This document shows, piece after piece, positions 8,576 to 15,957 of a DNA stretch of 64,000 nucleotides (its first letter is position 1; each line of letters begins with the position of its first letter). This DNA comes from Allomeiothermus silvanus DSM 9946 (GTDB lineage: Bacteria > Deinococcota > Deinococci > Deinococcales > Thermaceae). A program made the translations under genes and the position numbers. The notes under the pieces were generated by a model. That model worked only from the letters and a program-made list of their open reading frames with translations, was not told the DNA's origin and ran no database searches. The stretch lies in assembly GCF_000092125.1 (NCBI RefSeq), contig NC_014212.1, positions 1,880,001-1,944,000 of the forward strand. Direction: 5' to 3'.

Positions 8576-8625
8576 TTGACAAAGGTATTCACTGTTGAGA
8601 ATACTGGTATTCGCGTATGCGAACA
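8576..8625 (+). promoter_or_regulatory. Phage early promoter with operator half-sites
   Basis: TTGACA at 8576-8581, an 18-bp spacer and AATACT at 8600-8605, followed after 11 nt by the ATG of the Cro-like gene, so the mRNA is nearly leaderless. Repressor-like half-sites overlap it: GTATTC (8585-8590), its inverse GAATAC (8599-8604), GTATTC again (8607-8612) and GCGAAC (8619-8624). The divergent repressor starts at 8556, so one operator region probably controls both directions. Confidence 0.78.
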
Positions 8626-8868
8626 GCCGAACCTACACCGTTTGCCAGGGAGGTTCACTACCTGATGCGTCGGCAAGGACTCAAACCTGCCGAGGTAGCT
8701 CGCAGAGCTGGGCTGGCCCCCTCTTACCTGTCGGAGATCCTTAGCGGGACGAAAGGCAAACGCCCGTCAGGTCGGGTCATTGTCGCTCTGGCTCGGGCGT
8801 TGGGAGTTGAAGGGGAGTGCCTCCTGGATCCCCGGCGCTATCAGCACGTTGCTCACGAAAGGGAATAG
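8617..8868 (+). CDS. Cro/Ner-like helix-turn-helix regulator
   Basis: 83 aa. The HTH reads MRRQGLKPAEVARRAGLAPS followed by YLSEILSGTKG, with the rest of a five-helix XRE domain up to LARALGVEGECLLDP. It is the first gene of the rightward early operon, divergent from the S24 repressor and directly upstream of the transposase, which is the place of ner in Mu and cro in lambda. The start sits 11 nt behind the -10 box, so translation is probably leaderless. Confidence 0.87.
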   Translation: MRTAEPTPFAREVHYLMRRQGLKPAEVARRAGLAPSYLSEILSGTKGKRPSGRVIVALARALGVEGECLLDPRRYQHVAHERE

Positions 8869-8871
8869 GTT

Positions 8872-10983
8872 ATGCCAATCTGGAGTGACACAAGCAAACG
8901 CACTCTTTACTCAACCCGAGAGGTTGCCCAGGCGTGGTGCAGGTCAGAGCGTACGGTTCGCCTCTGGGCATCTAGGCCGGGGGTGTTCACTGAGGTGATC
9001 GCTGAGATTCGGCCTGACGGGGGCAGTGGGAAGGGCGGGCTTTACTTCGATGTAGATACCCTCATTCCGGTCTTTGGTCACCCGGTCAATCCTCTCCCCA
9101 AAACTGAAGCCCCGGCTCCTGTGAGTGCAGCCCCGCTGGTTGCTGTGGCTCCGCCGCTCGAGCCTTACGCTCCCCGTCCCCTCACCCCCATGCCCGACCT
9201 GCGCCAGGCCAACCCCGAGGGGCTGGCCTGGGCCACCCGTGTGGACACCCTGGCCCGCGAGCTGGTCGCGGTGCCGCGTGGAGGGCGGCTTCAGCGGCTC
9301 CAGGCTTTCGCCAAGCAGGAGGGGGTCACGCTTAAAACGGTGTACCAATGGCTTGCCAAGCTGAAGCGGAACGGCGTGCTGGGCCCGGTCAGGCTCAAAC
9401 GGGCTGATGCCGGGAAGAGCCTGATCCCTCCGGAGACGGAGAGCGTACTGATGAGCCTCTGGCTCCATCACCCCAACTTCTCCGCCGGGCGCATCCGCCG
9501 CCTGCTGGAACTCGGGGCGCCCGAACTCCTGACCTACCGCCACGGTAGCAGGTGCCGCACCCTATCCGAGCGTGGTATCCGCGACGTGCGCCGCCGCATG
9601 GAGGCCGACCCGCGGATGCGGGTGGCGCTGATGGATGAAGACCAGCGCCGGGAGTTTTTGCGCACCTGGGCTGGGCGGGTCGTTGCTGAGCATGCAAACG
9701 ATTTGTGGGAGGTGGACTTCACCCGCTGTGACACCTTCGTCTTCGACCCGCAGGAGTACTGGCGCACCGGCAAGCTCACCCCCTATCGCCTGCGCATCCA
9801 CGCCGCCCTCGACGTGGCCAGCGGGTGCGTGCCGGCGATGGTCCACTCGCGGCTGGAGAGCCAGCAGCCCACCAGCCGCATGTTTGCCCTGGCTATGCTG
9901 CCCAAGCCCGAGGTCAACGACTGGCACCTGCGCTGGCCGATCTGGGGCCGGCCACGCCGGGTTTACAGCGACAACGGCAAGGTGTATCTGTCGGAGACTA
10001 CACTGCGGGGGCTGAGTGCCCTGCAGATCGAGCACGTGCGCTCGCGGGCCTGGGTCAGCCACACCCGTGGGGCGATTGAGCGGTTTTTCGAGACCTTCCA
10101 CCGGGGCTTCGAGCGGGCACTGCCCGGCTACGCCGGGGAAGACGCCAGCCGCCGCAGCAGTTGGGAGCTGGAGCGGTTAACGCGGAACACACTTCGCTGG
10201 CTCGAAGCCGGAGCCCCCGCCGACCAGGACCCGGGCCCCGACCGGCTGCTGAGCGAGGCCGAGTATATGCAGCAGGCCCTACTCTGGCTGACGATGGACT
10301 ATCACAAACAGGCCCTTCCCGGTGGCAAGTCCCGGGAGGAGCTGTGGCGGCAGAGCGTGCCCCAGAGCAGCCTTGTGCAATTCAGCTTGATCGATTTATT
10401 CAAGATCTTCAGCACGGCCACCGAGCGCACGGTGGCCGGGAACGGGACGATCCGCTACAACAACATGACCCTGGCCCTCGAGGACGGCTCCCTGATGGCG
10501 TACCAAGGCCAGCGCGTGGTGGTGCTCGAGATCGAAAACCCGCTAACCGGAGAGCCGGCATACTCGCTGCAGCTCCCGCGCCCCGACGGCACTCTGGCCG
10601 AGCTGGGGTGGGCGGTAGAGGTGGACGGTCCCGCGCTGTCGGAGCGTGCCCGCGCCCACCGCCAGGCCACCCGGGCGCAAGCCCGGGCGCTGTTGCGGGA
10701 GGCCGAGGACCTCAGGGCACGCTACCTGGATCCCACCTGGCGGCAGGACACCATCCTCAGCCGCTCGGCCCAGGTGCCCCTCGAGCGCATCTCGCTCCCT
10801 GCCCCAGGCCCTAAGGTGGTGCTGGACCAGGGCGATACCCCGCAGGCCCAGCAGCGGCGCCAGCAGCTCGAGCTAGAGCGGCAGGCCCAAGACGACCCGC
10901 TGCTGCAGAGCATTCTCACCCTCATGAATCCAACAGCACCGTTGTCGGACGGTGCTGAGGAGAAAGAAAGGAGACAACTGTGA
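8872..10983 (+). CDS. MuA-like DDE transposase
   Basis: 703 aa, similar to MuA in size. Near the N-terminus is an HTH-like part (YSTREVAQAWCRSERTVRLW), then a second helical DNA-binding region (EGVTLKTVYQWLAKLKRNG). The integrase core carries Asp282 (LWEVDFTRCD), Asp367 (YSDNGKVYL) and Glu403 (HTRGAIERFFETFHRG), a clean DD(35)E. A Mu-type C-terminal beta-barrel region and a charged tail follow. It cuts and joins the prophage ends and is expected to bind the L and R sites listed here. The start is 3 nt after the HTH gene, and the stop overlaps the MuB-like start. Confidence 0.95.
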   Translation: MPIWSDTSKRTLYSTREVAQAWCRSERTVRLWASRPGVFTEVIAEIRPDGGSGKGGLYFDVDTLIPVFGHPVNPLPKTEAPAPVSAAPLVAVAPPLEPYAPRPLTPMPDLRQANPEGLAWATRVDTLARELVAVPRGGRLQRLQAFAKQEGVTLKTVYQWLAKLKRNGVLGPVRLKRADAGKSLIPPETESVLMSLWLHHPNFSAGRIRRLLELGAPELLTYRHGSRCRTLSERGIRDVRRRMEADPRMRVALMDEDQRREFLRTWAGRVVAEHANDLWEVDFTRCDTFVFDPQEYWRTGKLTPYRLRIHAALDVASGCVPAMVHSRLESQQPTSRMFALAMLPKPEVNDWHLRWPIWGRPRRVYSDNGKVYLSETTLRGLSALQIEHVRSRAWVSHTRGAIERFFETFHRGFERALPGYAGEDASRRSSWELERLTRNTLRWLEAGAPADQDPGPDRLLSEAEYMQQALLWLTMDYHKQALPGGKSREELWRQSVPQSSLVQFSLIDLFKIFSTATERTVAGNGTIRYNNMTLALEDGSLMAYQGQRVVVLEIENPLTGEPAYSLQLPRPDGTLAELGWAVEVDGPALSERARAHRQATRAQARALLREAEDLRARYLDPTWRQDTILSRSAQVPLERISLPAPGPKVVLDQGDTPQAQQRRQQLELERQAQDDPLLQSILTLMNPTAPLSDGAEEKERRQL

Positions 10984-11831
10984 CAGGAAACAGTATATCA
11001 CAGGACTTCGGCGACCCCATGATCGAGGCGATCCAAGCGGCGATGGGCGGGGCGGTTTTCGACGTGGCCCAGCTTGAGCAGCCGGGGTTGATCCCCACCC
11101 GCACCGTGACCAGCATCTGGAGCAAGCTGGCCTTCGCGGTGGCCAACGAGGTGCGCTTCGCCCTGGTGCACGGACCGGCGGGGGTAGGCAAGACCGAGAG
11201 CGTGATGGAGTTCGCCCGCAATCCTGCTGCGGCATTGGCCAAGCTGCGGCAGACTGGAACCCAGGTGGCCTGGAACCAGAATGTCGAGACGATTTACCTG
11301 CAGTGCTTACCCCAGATGGACAACTACCAGATGCTCATTGAGCTAGCCCGTGTGCTGAAGGCGTCGCGGACAATCAACAACCGCTACCTGATCCACGTGG
11401 TGCGGGACGCGCTGGCCCTGCAGCGGCGGATGGTGGTGCTTGACGAGGCCCAGCGCCTGAACCTGCATGGCCTCGATACTGCGAAGTACCTGGCCGATAC
11501 TACCGGCACCACCTTTGTCCTGATCACGATGGATGAGTACGTGCCCAAGATTCGGCAATGGCGCGACATCGAAAGCCGGATCGGGGTGGTGGCGCAGGTA
11601 GGCCCGGTGACCCTAGAGGAGTTGCAGCGCATCTACGAGCCCCAGGGCTGGCGCAGGGACGCCCTGCAGGAGACCCACATGGTTACCGGCGGCATTATGC
11701 GTGATGTGGTGAGGCTGATTCGACTGCTGGAGCGGGCGATTGAGCTCAACGGCAAAACCCCTGGCGATGTGCTGCCGCTGTACGTGCGGGCTGCTGCCAG
11801 CCAGCTTCACATGACAGGGGGGCGGCGGTGA
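10980..11831 (+). CDS. MuB-like AAA+ ATPase, transposition target selector
   Basis: 283 aa. Walker A VHGPAGVGKTES (Lys71) and Walker B MVVLDEAQRL (Asp155) are clear, followed by a sensor-like FVLITMDEY. The family activates MuA and delivers target DNA. The GTG start overlaps the transposase stop (GTGA), so the two are translationally coupled, as expected for an A-B pair. The short C-terminal domain ends LYVRAAASQLHMTGGRR. Confidence 0.92.
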   Translation: MTGNSISQDFGDPMIEAIQAAMGGAVFDVAQLEQPGLIPTRTVTSIWSKLAFAVANEVRFALVHGPAGVGKTESVMEFARNPAAALAKLRQTGTQVAWNQNVETIYLQCLPQMDNYQMLIELARVLKASRTINNRYLIHVVRDALALQRRMVVLDEAQRLNLHGLDTAKYLADTTGTTFVLITMDEYVPKIRQWRDIESRIGVVAQVGPVTLEELQRIYEPQGWRRDALQETHMVTGGIMRDVVRLIRLLERAIELNGKTPGDVLPLYVRAAASQLHMTGGRR

Positions 11832-11926
11832 AGACCCCATCACCAATCCCTGCCGGTGTGGTCGCCCGGCTGGAGCAGTTCGACTCGATAGGAGAGAGGG
11901 AGGTAAGGGATGGCAAGGCGGCCTAG
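11828..11926 (+). CDS. Possible 32-residue peptide overlapping MuB stop
   Basis: A GTG at 11828 overlaps the MuB stop (GTGA) and opens a frame starting MKTPSPIPAGVVARLEQFDS and ending REVRDGKAA. It overlaps the next gene by 17 nt. The position fits a coupled small gene, but no homologue or motif is recognised and it may be chance. Confidence 0.3.
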   Translation: MKTPSPIPAGVVARLEQFDSIGEREVRDGKAA

Positions 11927-12269
11927 CGGCAGGAACAAGACGCAACTCCCAAAGGTTTTGGAGATCGCGGGGCAGCCTATACCCGTGGTCAAAGACGCGG
12001 CCACCGAGATTTACGTGGCGGAGAACGGAGAATGGCCCAAGTGGCCGCTCACCACACTGCTGGTGGACTTCCCTTGGATGGAGGAGGGGGCCAACTTCGA
12101 TCTGTTGAATCTGATTCCTGGTCACGGCATGGGCGCCCGTGTTGAGGCCAGAGTCATCGAGATCAAGGTGGTGGTGGAGGTGCATAAGGGCAAGTACGGG
12201 CAGGTGCGACGCAAGGTGCTGGTGGAGGCCGACAGAGACGCCTCTTTTTTTGCCTTAGGTATTCGCTGA
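11910..12269 (+). CDS. Unrecognised early phage protein, 119 aa
   Basis: Starts MARRPSGRNKTQLPKVLEIA with GGGAGG 9 nt upstream. The N-terminus is basic and Ser/Gly-rich; the rest alternates charged and hydrophobic residues (ARVEARVIEIKVVVEVHKGK), which suggests a small beta-rich fold. It lies in the early operon behind MuA-MuB, where Mu carries genes for replication help and host takeover. I do not recognise the family. Confidence 0.65.
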   Translation: MARRPSGRNKTQLPKVLEIAGQPIPVVKDAATEIYVAENGEWPKWPLTTLLVDFPWMEEGANFDLLNLIPGHGMGARVEARVIEIKVVVEVHKGKYGQVRRKVLVEADRDASFFALGIR

Positions 12270-12277
12270 GGTGAACA

Positions 12278-12715
12278 ATGATCGATCCAGAAACCCTGAA
12301 ACAGATCGAGCGGCTGCTGGCCCTCCCACGCGAGATTGCCCGGGTGGGAAGGCGGCTCACGGCACTTCGGGACGAGAAACGAAAGCTGGAGGAAGACCTC
12401 AAGAAGCGGGCGGTGGTTATTCGCGTGCGCGCACGGAACACTGCAGCCTATGAACAGCTTAAGGGTGCCGACGCCCGCGAGGACTGGTTGCAGCTCCAGG
12501 TGCTGGAGGACACTGACTACGAAGAGGACAGCAAGCGGCTGAAACAGCTGGCCGTGGCTATCGACAAGGCCCAGGTGGAGAAGGACGAACTGCAGGACGA
12601 GCATCAGTCCCTGCGGGCGGCGCTGGAGGGCCGCTACGCCGAACTGCTAGAGCGCGCACTAACCGAGGCCAAAATGGCCCAACACATATCCACTGGGAGG
12701 GTGAATCTTGCGTAA
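12278..12715 (+). CDS. Unrecognised coiled-coil phage protein, 145 aa
   Basis: Starts MIDPETLKQIERLLALPREI. Long heptad-like charged helices run over most of the length (RRLTALRDEKRKLEEDLKKR and IDKAQVEKDELQDEHQSLRA), interrupted by a more structured middle part around residues 50-75. Mu gam, a coiled-coil nuclease inhibitor, sits at a similar place, but I see no shared motif and do not assign it. It starts 8 nt after the previous stop. Confidence 0.65.
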   Translation: MIDPETLKQIERLLALPREIARVGRRLTALRDEKRKLEEDLKKRAVVIRVRARNTAAYEQLKGADAREDWLQLQVLEDTDYEEDSKRLKQLAVAIDKAQVEKDELQDEHQSLRAALEGRYAELLERALTEAKMAQHISTGRVNLA

Positions 12716-12719
12716 ACCG

Positions 12720-12755
12720 CCCACAGCTAAAGCCGGGGCTCACGGGGGTGTTTAT
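12720..12755 (+). repeat. Possible relic of an IS200/IS605 right end
   Basis: CCCACAGCTAAAGC at 12720-12733 matches 13 of 14 bases of CCCACGGCTAAAGC at the right end of the intact IS605-like element (from 21820), and both are followed by a G-rich return arm (CACGGGGG here, CGTGGG there). No tnpA or tnpB remains nearby. The stretch 12716-12884 holds no other feature; the frame upstream of 12885 is open but lacks a convincing start. Confidence 0.45.
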
Positions 12756-12884
12756 GGAGACCTGATCAGCCAGCTATTGCGACTCCGATGCGGCCGCTTT
12801 GCGGCGAGGAAGAGCGGTTCCGCAGCCGAGGTCGCACCGACAAAAGCGCCACCCTCGCCAAAACAGCGGATGTTTGGAGGAACC

Positions 12885-13196
12885 ATGAACAAGCCCATCA
12901 GTTTCGAACAAAGCCAGGACGCCATCGATGCGATTACCAGTGACCTGACCCTTCAACCTGAAAAATACCTGTACTACGCCCTGCACGACCTTGCCAGCGA
13001 CCTGATATACGCCGCCCGGCAGCTCAAGGAGACCGGCGAGCTGGAGCCGGCACAACTGAAATTCGTGGCGCGTCGGGCGCTGGCGGCCTATGTGGCAAGT
13101 GAGCAGATCTTCGACGCAAAGAATCGCGAAACCGACGAGAAAATTCAGGACATCCTGCGGAACCCGCATCGCACAAAAGGAATGGAGATGCCGTGA
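12885..13196 (+). CDS. Unrecognised phage protein, 103 aa
   Basis: The ATG at 12885 is preceded by TTTGGAGG with 4 nt spacing, which decides the start over the open frame further upstream. It begins MNKPISFEQSQDAIDAITSD and is mostly helical, rich in Ala and charged residues, with no Cys motif or membrane segment. The stop overlaps the next start (GTGA). Its function is unknown. Confidence 0.65.
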   Translation: MNKPISFEQSQDAIDAITSDLTLQPEKYLYYALHDLASDLIYAARQLKETGELEPAQLKFVARRALAAYVASEQIFDAKNRETDEKIQDILRNPHRTKGMEMP

Positions 13197-13432
13197 CCAG
13201 CCTTGATCGCATCTATCAACGTAATCTGAGCCCAACCCAGGCCCGCCACTACGCACGGCTGTGCGAGAGGAATCACAACACGTTTGGAGCGCAAATCTAC
13301 CACGATGTGGCGGAAGCACTGGAAGCTGCCGAGCGTATCCGCGCCGCGATGAGGCTGCAAGGCTACCTCTGCCCCACCTGCGGTAACACCGGGAGGCTCG
13401 ATGACATCCCCTGCTTCCACTGTGCTGCTTGA
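13193..13432 (+). CDS. Small zinc-ribbon-like phage protein
   Basis: 79 aa from the GTG at 13193, which overlaps the previous stop. The N-terminal two thirds are helical; the C-terminus reads YLCPTCGNTGRLDDIPCFHC, a CxxC-x10-CxxC zinc ribbon. Such short ribbon proteins in phage early regions often bind nucleic acid or host polymerase, but no specific role can be given. Confidence 0.65.
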   Translation: MTSLDRIYQRNLSPTQARHYARLCERNHNTFGAQIYHDVAEALEAAERIRAAMRLQGYLCPTCGNTGRLDDIPCFHCAA

Positions 13433-13440
13433 GCCAGCCA

Positions 13441-13715
13441 TGATGACCCCGGATCAGATACTGGCCACCATTGAACGGGCGTCTCGGCCTGTACTGCTTT
13501 TTTATACCCACGACACCGCCTTGCGGGTGCGCTTCCTGGGTCGCACCATGCTCCCTGACCTGACGGACCCCAGCGATCTGTGGGGATATCGGCCCGGCGA
13601 GCAAATAGAACTATTTGGCTGTGGAAGAAAAACAATCAATACATCAAGACTTACGACATCGAGCCGCAGCTCGAGGCCACCTACCCCAGCGAAGACACCG
13701 TTTGGCGCTGGCTGA
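13441..13715 (+). CDS. Unrecognised phage protein, first of two overlapping frames
   Basis: Starts MMTPDQILATIERASRPVLL and looks coding to about GYRPGEQIELFG (13610), after which the frame turns Ser/Thr-rich and loses character. The frame at 13580-13810, one base behind, becomes well formed at the same point (LWKKNNQYIKTYDIEPQLEA). A frameshift in or near the A5 run at 13627-13631 would join them into one protein of about 120 aa. A sequencing error, a mutation or a programmed -1 shift are all possible. Confidence 0.5.
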
Positions 13716-13810
13716 AGATGCACCTGGCCGGCCTACCCCTTCGGGGAATCGGTCTGGCTGGCCTCGAGCTGATTGAACGACGTATGGCAAAGGAGAACCC
13801 CCATGCCTAG
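13580..13810 (+). CDS. Unrecognised phage protein, second overlapping frame
   Basis: The GTG at 13580 lacks a good ribosome site, so this is more likely the C-terminal half of the previous gene. The part from 13620 on reads LWKKNNQYIKTYDIEPQLEA, then an HTH-like YPSEDTVWRWLKMHLAGLPL and a charged end ERRMAKENPHA. Its stop overlaps the next start (ATGCCTAG). Confidence 0.5.
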   Translation: MGISARRANRTIWLWKKNNQYIKTYDIEPQLEATYPSEDTVWRWLKMHLAGLPLRGIGLAGLELIERRMAKENPHA

Positions 13811-14078
13811 TGCAAGAGCCCTGGCAATGGCCAAAGCCAGCCCTCAGCAGAACCTGGACGAGCTCTTCGCGGCCCTCCAGGCCGCCCAGGGCCGCCCGCT
13901 GGATCTCCACAGCTCCGGCCTGGAAGTGCGGGCGTGCTTCCTGGGCCTGGAGGACGGTAAACCCCGCTACGGCCTGTACTGCTTGGCCCTGGGCGACTGG
14001 CTGAACGTGGCAGAAACCACGCTGCGCACATACCTGAGCCAGTCCGGGCCCTATACGTGGGAAAAGGAAGATGAATAA
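13803..14078 (+). CDS. Unrecognised phage protein, 91 aa
   Basis: The ATG at 13803 has AAAGGAG 7 nt upstream. It starts MPSARALAMAKASPQQNLDE and is amphipathic throughout, with a middle part GLEVRACFLGLEDGKPRYGL that suggests beta strands. Start and stop overlap both neighbours, typical of a tightly packed phage operon. No family is recognised. Confidence 0.6.
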   Translation: MPSARALAMAKASPQQNLDELFAALQAAQGRPLDLHSSGLEVRACFLGLEDGKPRYGLYCLALGDWLNVAETTLRTYLSQSGPYTWEKEDE

Positions 14079-14289
14079 CCCGATCTACGAAGCTATCCAG
14101 CGAGAGCTGGCCTCCTGCCCGGGGATGAATTTCAGCATCTGGGAACTCCTGGCCGCGTTCGAGCTGGAGGCTACCCGCAACAACTACTACCGCCTCTATT
14201 ACTTTCTGCGCCAGCTTGAACAGAAGGGGCTGGTGGGGCGCTGCCCCGGCTGGGCCCCCGGGGGCGGAAGCCCTATCTGTACGGATTAA
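14071..14289 (+). CDS. Small winged-helix-like phage protein
   Basis: 72 aa, starting MNNPIYEAIQRELASCPGMN. The pattern WELLAAFELEATRNNYYRLY followed by YFLRQLEQKGLVGRCPG fits a winged helix-turn-helix with a recognition helix around residues 34-50. The start overlaps the previous stop. A regulatory role is inference. Confidence 0.6.
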   Translation: MNNPIYEAIQRELASCPGMNFSIWELLAAFELEATRNNYYRLYYFLRQLEQKGLVGRCPGWAPGGGSPICTD

Positions 14290-14298
14290 AGGAGCCAT

Positions 14299-14694
14299 AT
14301 GGACGAGTTTGAACTGGCCCGCCAAGTGTTTCGAGTTCTTTGGGAGGCCGGCCCCCAGGGTCTGGATCGCGACGCCCTGGCCCACGCCCTGGGCGTGCCG
14401 GATCGGGAGATGCGGGAAGCGGTCGAGCTCTGCGCCAAACTGGCGGCAAGGCCCAGCGTGCCAGGGGCCAGGCCGGAGGTAGTGGGATTTGACCCCATGA
14501 CCCGGCGCTACCACATCGCCAACTCGGTGGAGCAGGCCGACCGAATCATCAGCTACGCCCTGAGTTACATCAACAGCGGCCTCGAGCGCGTGCGGGCCTA
14601 CTGCGAGGCCCGCACCTTGCGCTGGGGGGAGATCGAGACGCCCCAGGCTACACAACAGGCCCTGTTCGAGGCCGAGCGGAGGCTAGAGAGGTAA
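14299..14694 (+). CDS. Phage protein with N-terminal winged-helix-like part
   Basis: 131 aa, with AAAGGAG 6 nt before the ATG. The N-terminal 60 residues (ARQVFRVLWEAGPQGLDRDA, LAHALGVPDREMREAVELCA) look like a winged helix. The C-terminal half is helical (SVEQADRIISYALSYINSGL) and ends in a charged helix. It is the last gene before the first of the phage hairpins. Its function is unknown. Confidence 0.6.
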   Translation: MDEFELARQVFRVLWEAGPQGLDRDALAHALGVPDREMREAVELCAKLAARPSVPGARPEVVGFDPMTRRYHIANSVEQADRIISYALSYINSGLERVRAYCEARTLRWGEIETPQATQQALFEAERRLER

Positions 14695-14705
14695 ACCCCC
14701 CACGC

Positions 14706-14724
14706 CCCGCCACGCCGTGGCGGG
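14706..14724. terminator. Phage intergenic hairpin 1
   Basis: CCCGCCAC-gcc-GTGGCGGG forms a perfect 8-bp stem with a 3-nt loop, widened by CCCCCC/GGGGG sequences outside. No T-run follows. The core is the same as the larger hairpin at 24731-24769. It separates two gene blocks, so it may stop or slow transcription. Confidence 0.5.
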
Positions 14725-14779
14725 AAGCCGGGGGCTTTCCGAGGGAGGACGCTCTGCTGGGCAGGAGCAGGAGGTGGAC

Positions 14780-15259
14780 ATGGAACTCACAGAGATCGGA
14801 TGGCTAGGCCTGGTCGCCCTGATCGTGGGCTGGGTGGCTGGTGGGCAGGTGGTTGGAGGCGGTATCAGCGTAAGTGCCAGCGTCCTCCTGACGGCGGCCC
14901 CGGTGCACATCTACGTCACCCCAATCACCGTCTGGAGGCTGACCCACAACCAGCTTGTGGAGCGGTTGTGGGGAACCGGCTTTACCCTGGGCGGCACGGT
15001 GGTTTACGTGGATCCCCGGCCGCCAGCGACCCAGATGCCCGAGCGCGACATCAACAGCCTGCGAACCATGATAGAGCAATACGAGCTGGGGCACATCCTG
15101 GGCTGGAGGCACTACGGGCTAGAATACCTTCACCAGATAGCCCACGAAGCCTGCCGGTACGACCCCAAAGCCCTGTGGGCGGTGCACTGCCGTAACGACC
15201 ACAGACCCCCACAAATCCTGCTGCCGCATACCGGCGCCATCCGGGTGGTGCTGCCATGA
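14780..15259 (+). CDS. Phage membrane protein with metzincin-like motif lacking first His
   Basis: 159 aa; GGAGG sits 7 nt before the ATG. The N-terminus (WLGLVALIVGWVAGGQVVGG, then SVSASVLLTAAP) holds one or two membrane segments. The outer domain contains YELGHILGWRHYG, which fits the zinc motif HExxHxxGxxH of metzincin-type peptidases except that the first His is Tyr. Either this is an inactivated or differently liganded peptidase fold, or the match is chance. The position next to another membrane protein and before the packaging genes would fit a lysis or cell-surface role, but that is inference. Confidence 0.55.
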   Translation: MELTEIGWLGLVALIVGWVAGGQVVGGGISVSASVLLTAAPVHIYVTPITVWRLTHNQLVERLWGTGFTLGGTVVYVDPRPPATQMPERDINSLRTMIEQYELGHILGWRHYGLEYLHQIAHEACRYDPKALWAVHCRNDHRPPQILLPHTGAIRVVLP

Positions 15260-15957
15260 ACGCGCATCTGCGAAACACACTGATTGCGTTGCTGGCGCTC
15301 GCCTACCTGGCGACCCTGGTGATGTCGGCCGGCCACCTGACCAAGTGGTTTGACCTCAGCTTGGGCGAGCTGCCCCGGTTTTTCTCTATTGGCCTGGCGG
15401 TGGGCCTGGAGCTGCTGGCCTTTACCCTTAGCCTGGCCAGCACCCTCGAGCCCCGCCTGCGCTGGAGCCTGGCTGGTGGTCTGTTCTTCTTATTGCTGGT
15501 CTGGCTGGGCAACCTGCTGGCAATGGCCCGCGTGGCCAACGCCCCCGGCTGGGAGGTGTTCGCCCAGAGCCTGTTTGCCCTGGGGCCGCTGGTCGCGGGT
15601 AAAGCCATTGGAGAGCTGCTACGGCTGGAGCGGCCCGGACGGCCACCGTCCGCCGACCTTTCAACAAGCGGACAGAGGGTCCACGTCCAGACCCACGTTC
15701 ACACCACTACGGTCCACCAGGCGCTCCAGGTCACGGACCGGATGAGTTCATCAACCCAGCCCGGAAAACCGGACGAACGGGTGGAACAACTGCTGGCCGT
15801 TCTATCCGGCCAGCCCCTGGGACCTTCCGCCCTGGCCCGGCGGACCGGACTACCCAAGACCACGGTCTACCGGCTGACCGCCCGACTGCTCGAGGCCGGA
15901 CTGATTGCGCAGACCCCGGGCGGATACGTCCGCACAGAGGTGGAGCGTGGCCGGTAA
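15256..15957 (+). CDS. Membrane protein with C-terminal winged HTH domain
   Basis: 233 aa. Four hydrophobic helices (about residues 8-24, 40-60, 68-90 and 98-115) form a membrane part. A His/Thr-rich linker (VHVQTHVHTTTVHQ) follows, then a winged helix at about 172-225 with SALARRTGLPKTTVYRLTAR and LLEAGLIAQTPGGYVR. Membrane-bound HTH proteins can be one-component sensors. In this phage it could read a membrane state or tether DNA. The start overlaps the previous stop, so it is coupled to the metzincin-like gene. Confidence 0.6.
   Translation: MNAHLRNTLIALLALAYLATLVMSAGHLTKWFDLSLGELPRFFSIGLAVGLELLAFTLSLASTLEPRLRWSLAGGLFFLLLVWLGNLLAMARVANAPGWEVFAQSLFALGPLVAGKAIGELLRLERPGRPPSADLSTSGQRVHVQTHVHTTTVHQALQVTDRMSSSTQPGKPDERVEQLLAVLSGQPLGPSALARRTGLPKTTVYRLTARLLEAGLIAQTPGGYVRTEVERGR

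Noticed and set aside
12278-12715. Gam-like nuclease inhibitor
   Set aside because: Only coiled-coil character and position agree; no Gam motif can be seen.
12708-12884. N-terminal extension of the 103-aa phage protein
   Set aside because: The TTG start has no fitting ribosome site, the stretch contains an IS605-like end, and GGAGG directly precedes the ATG at 12885.
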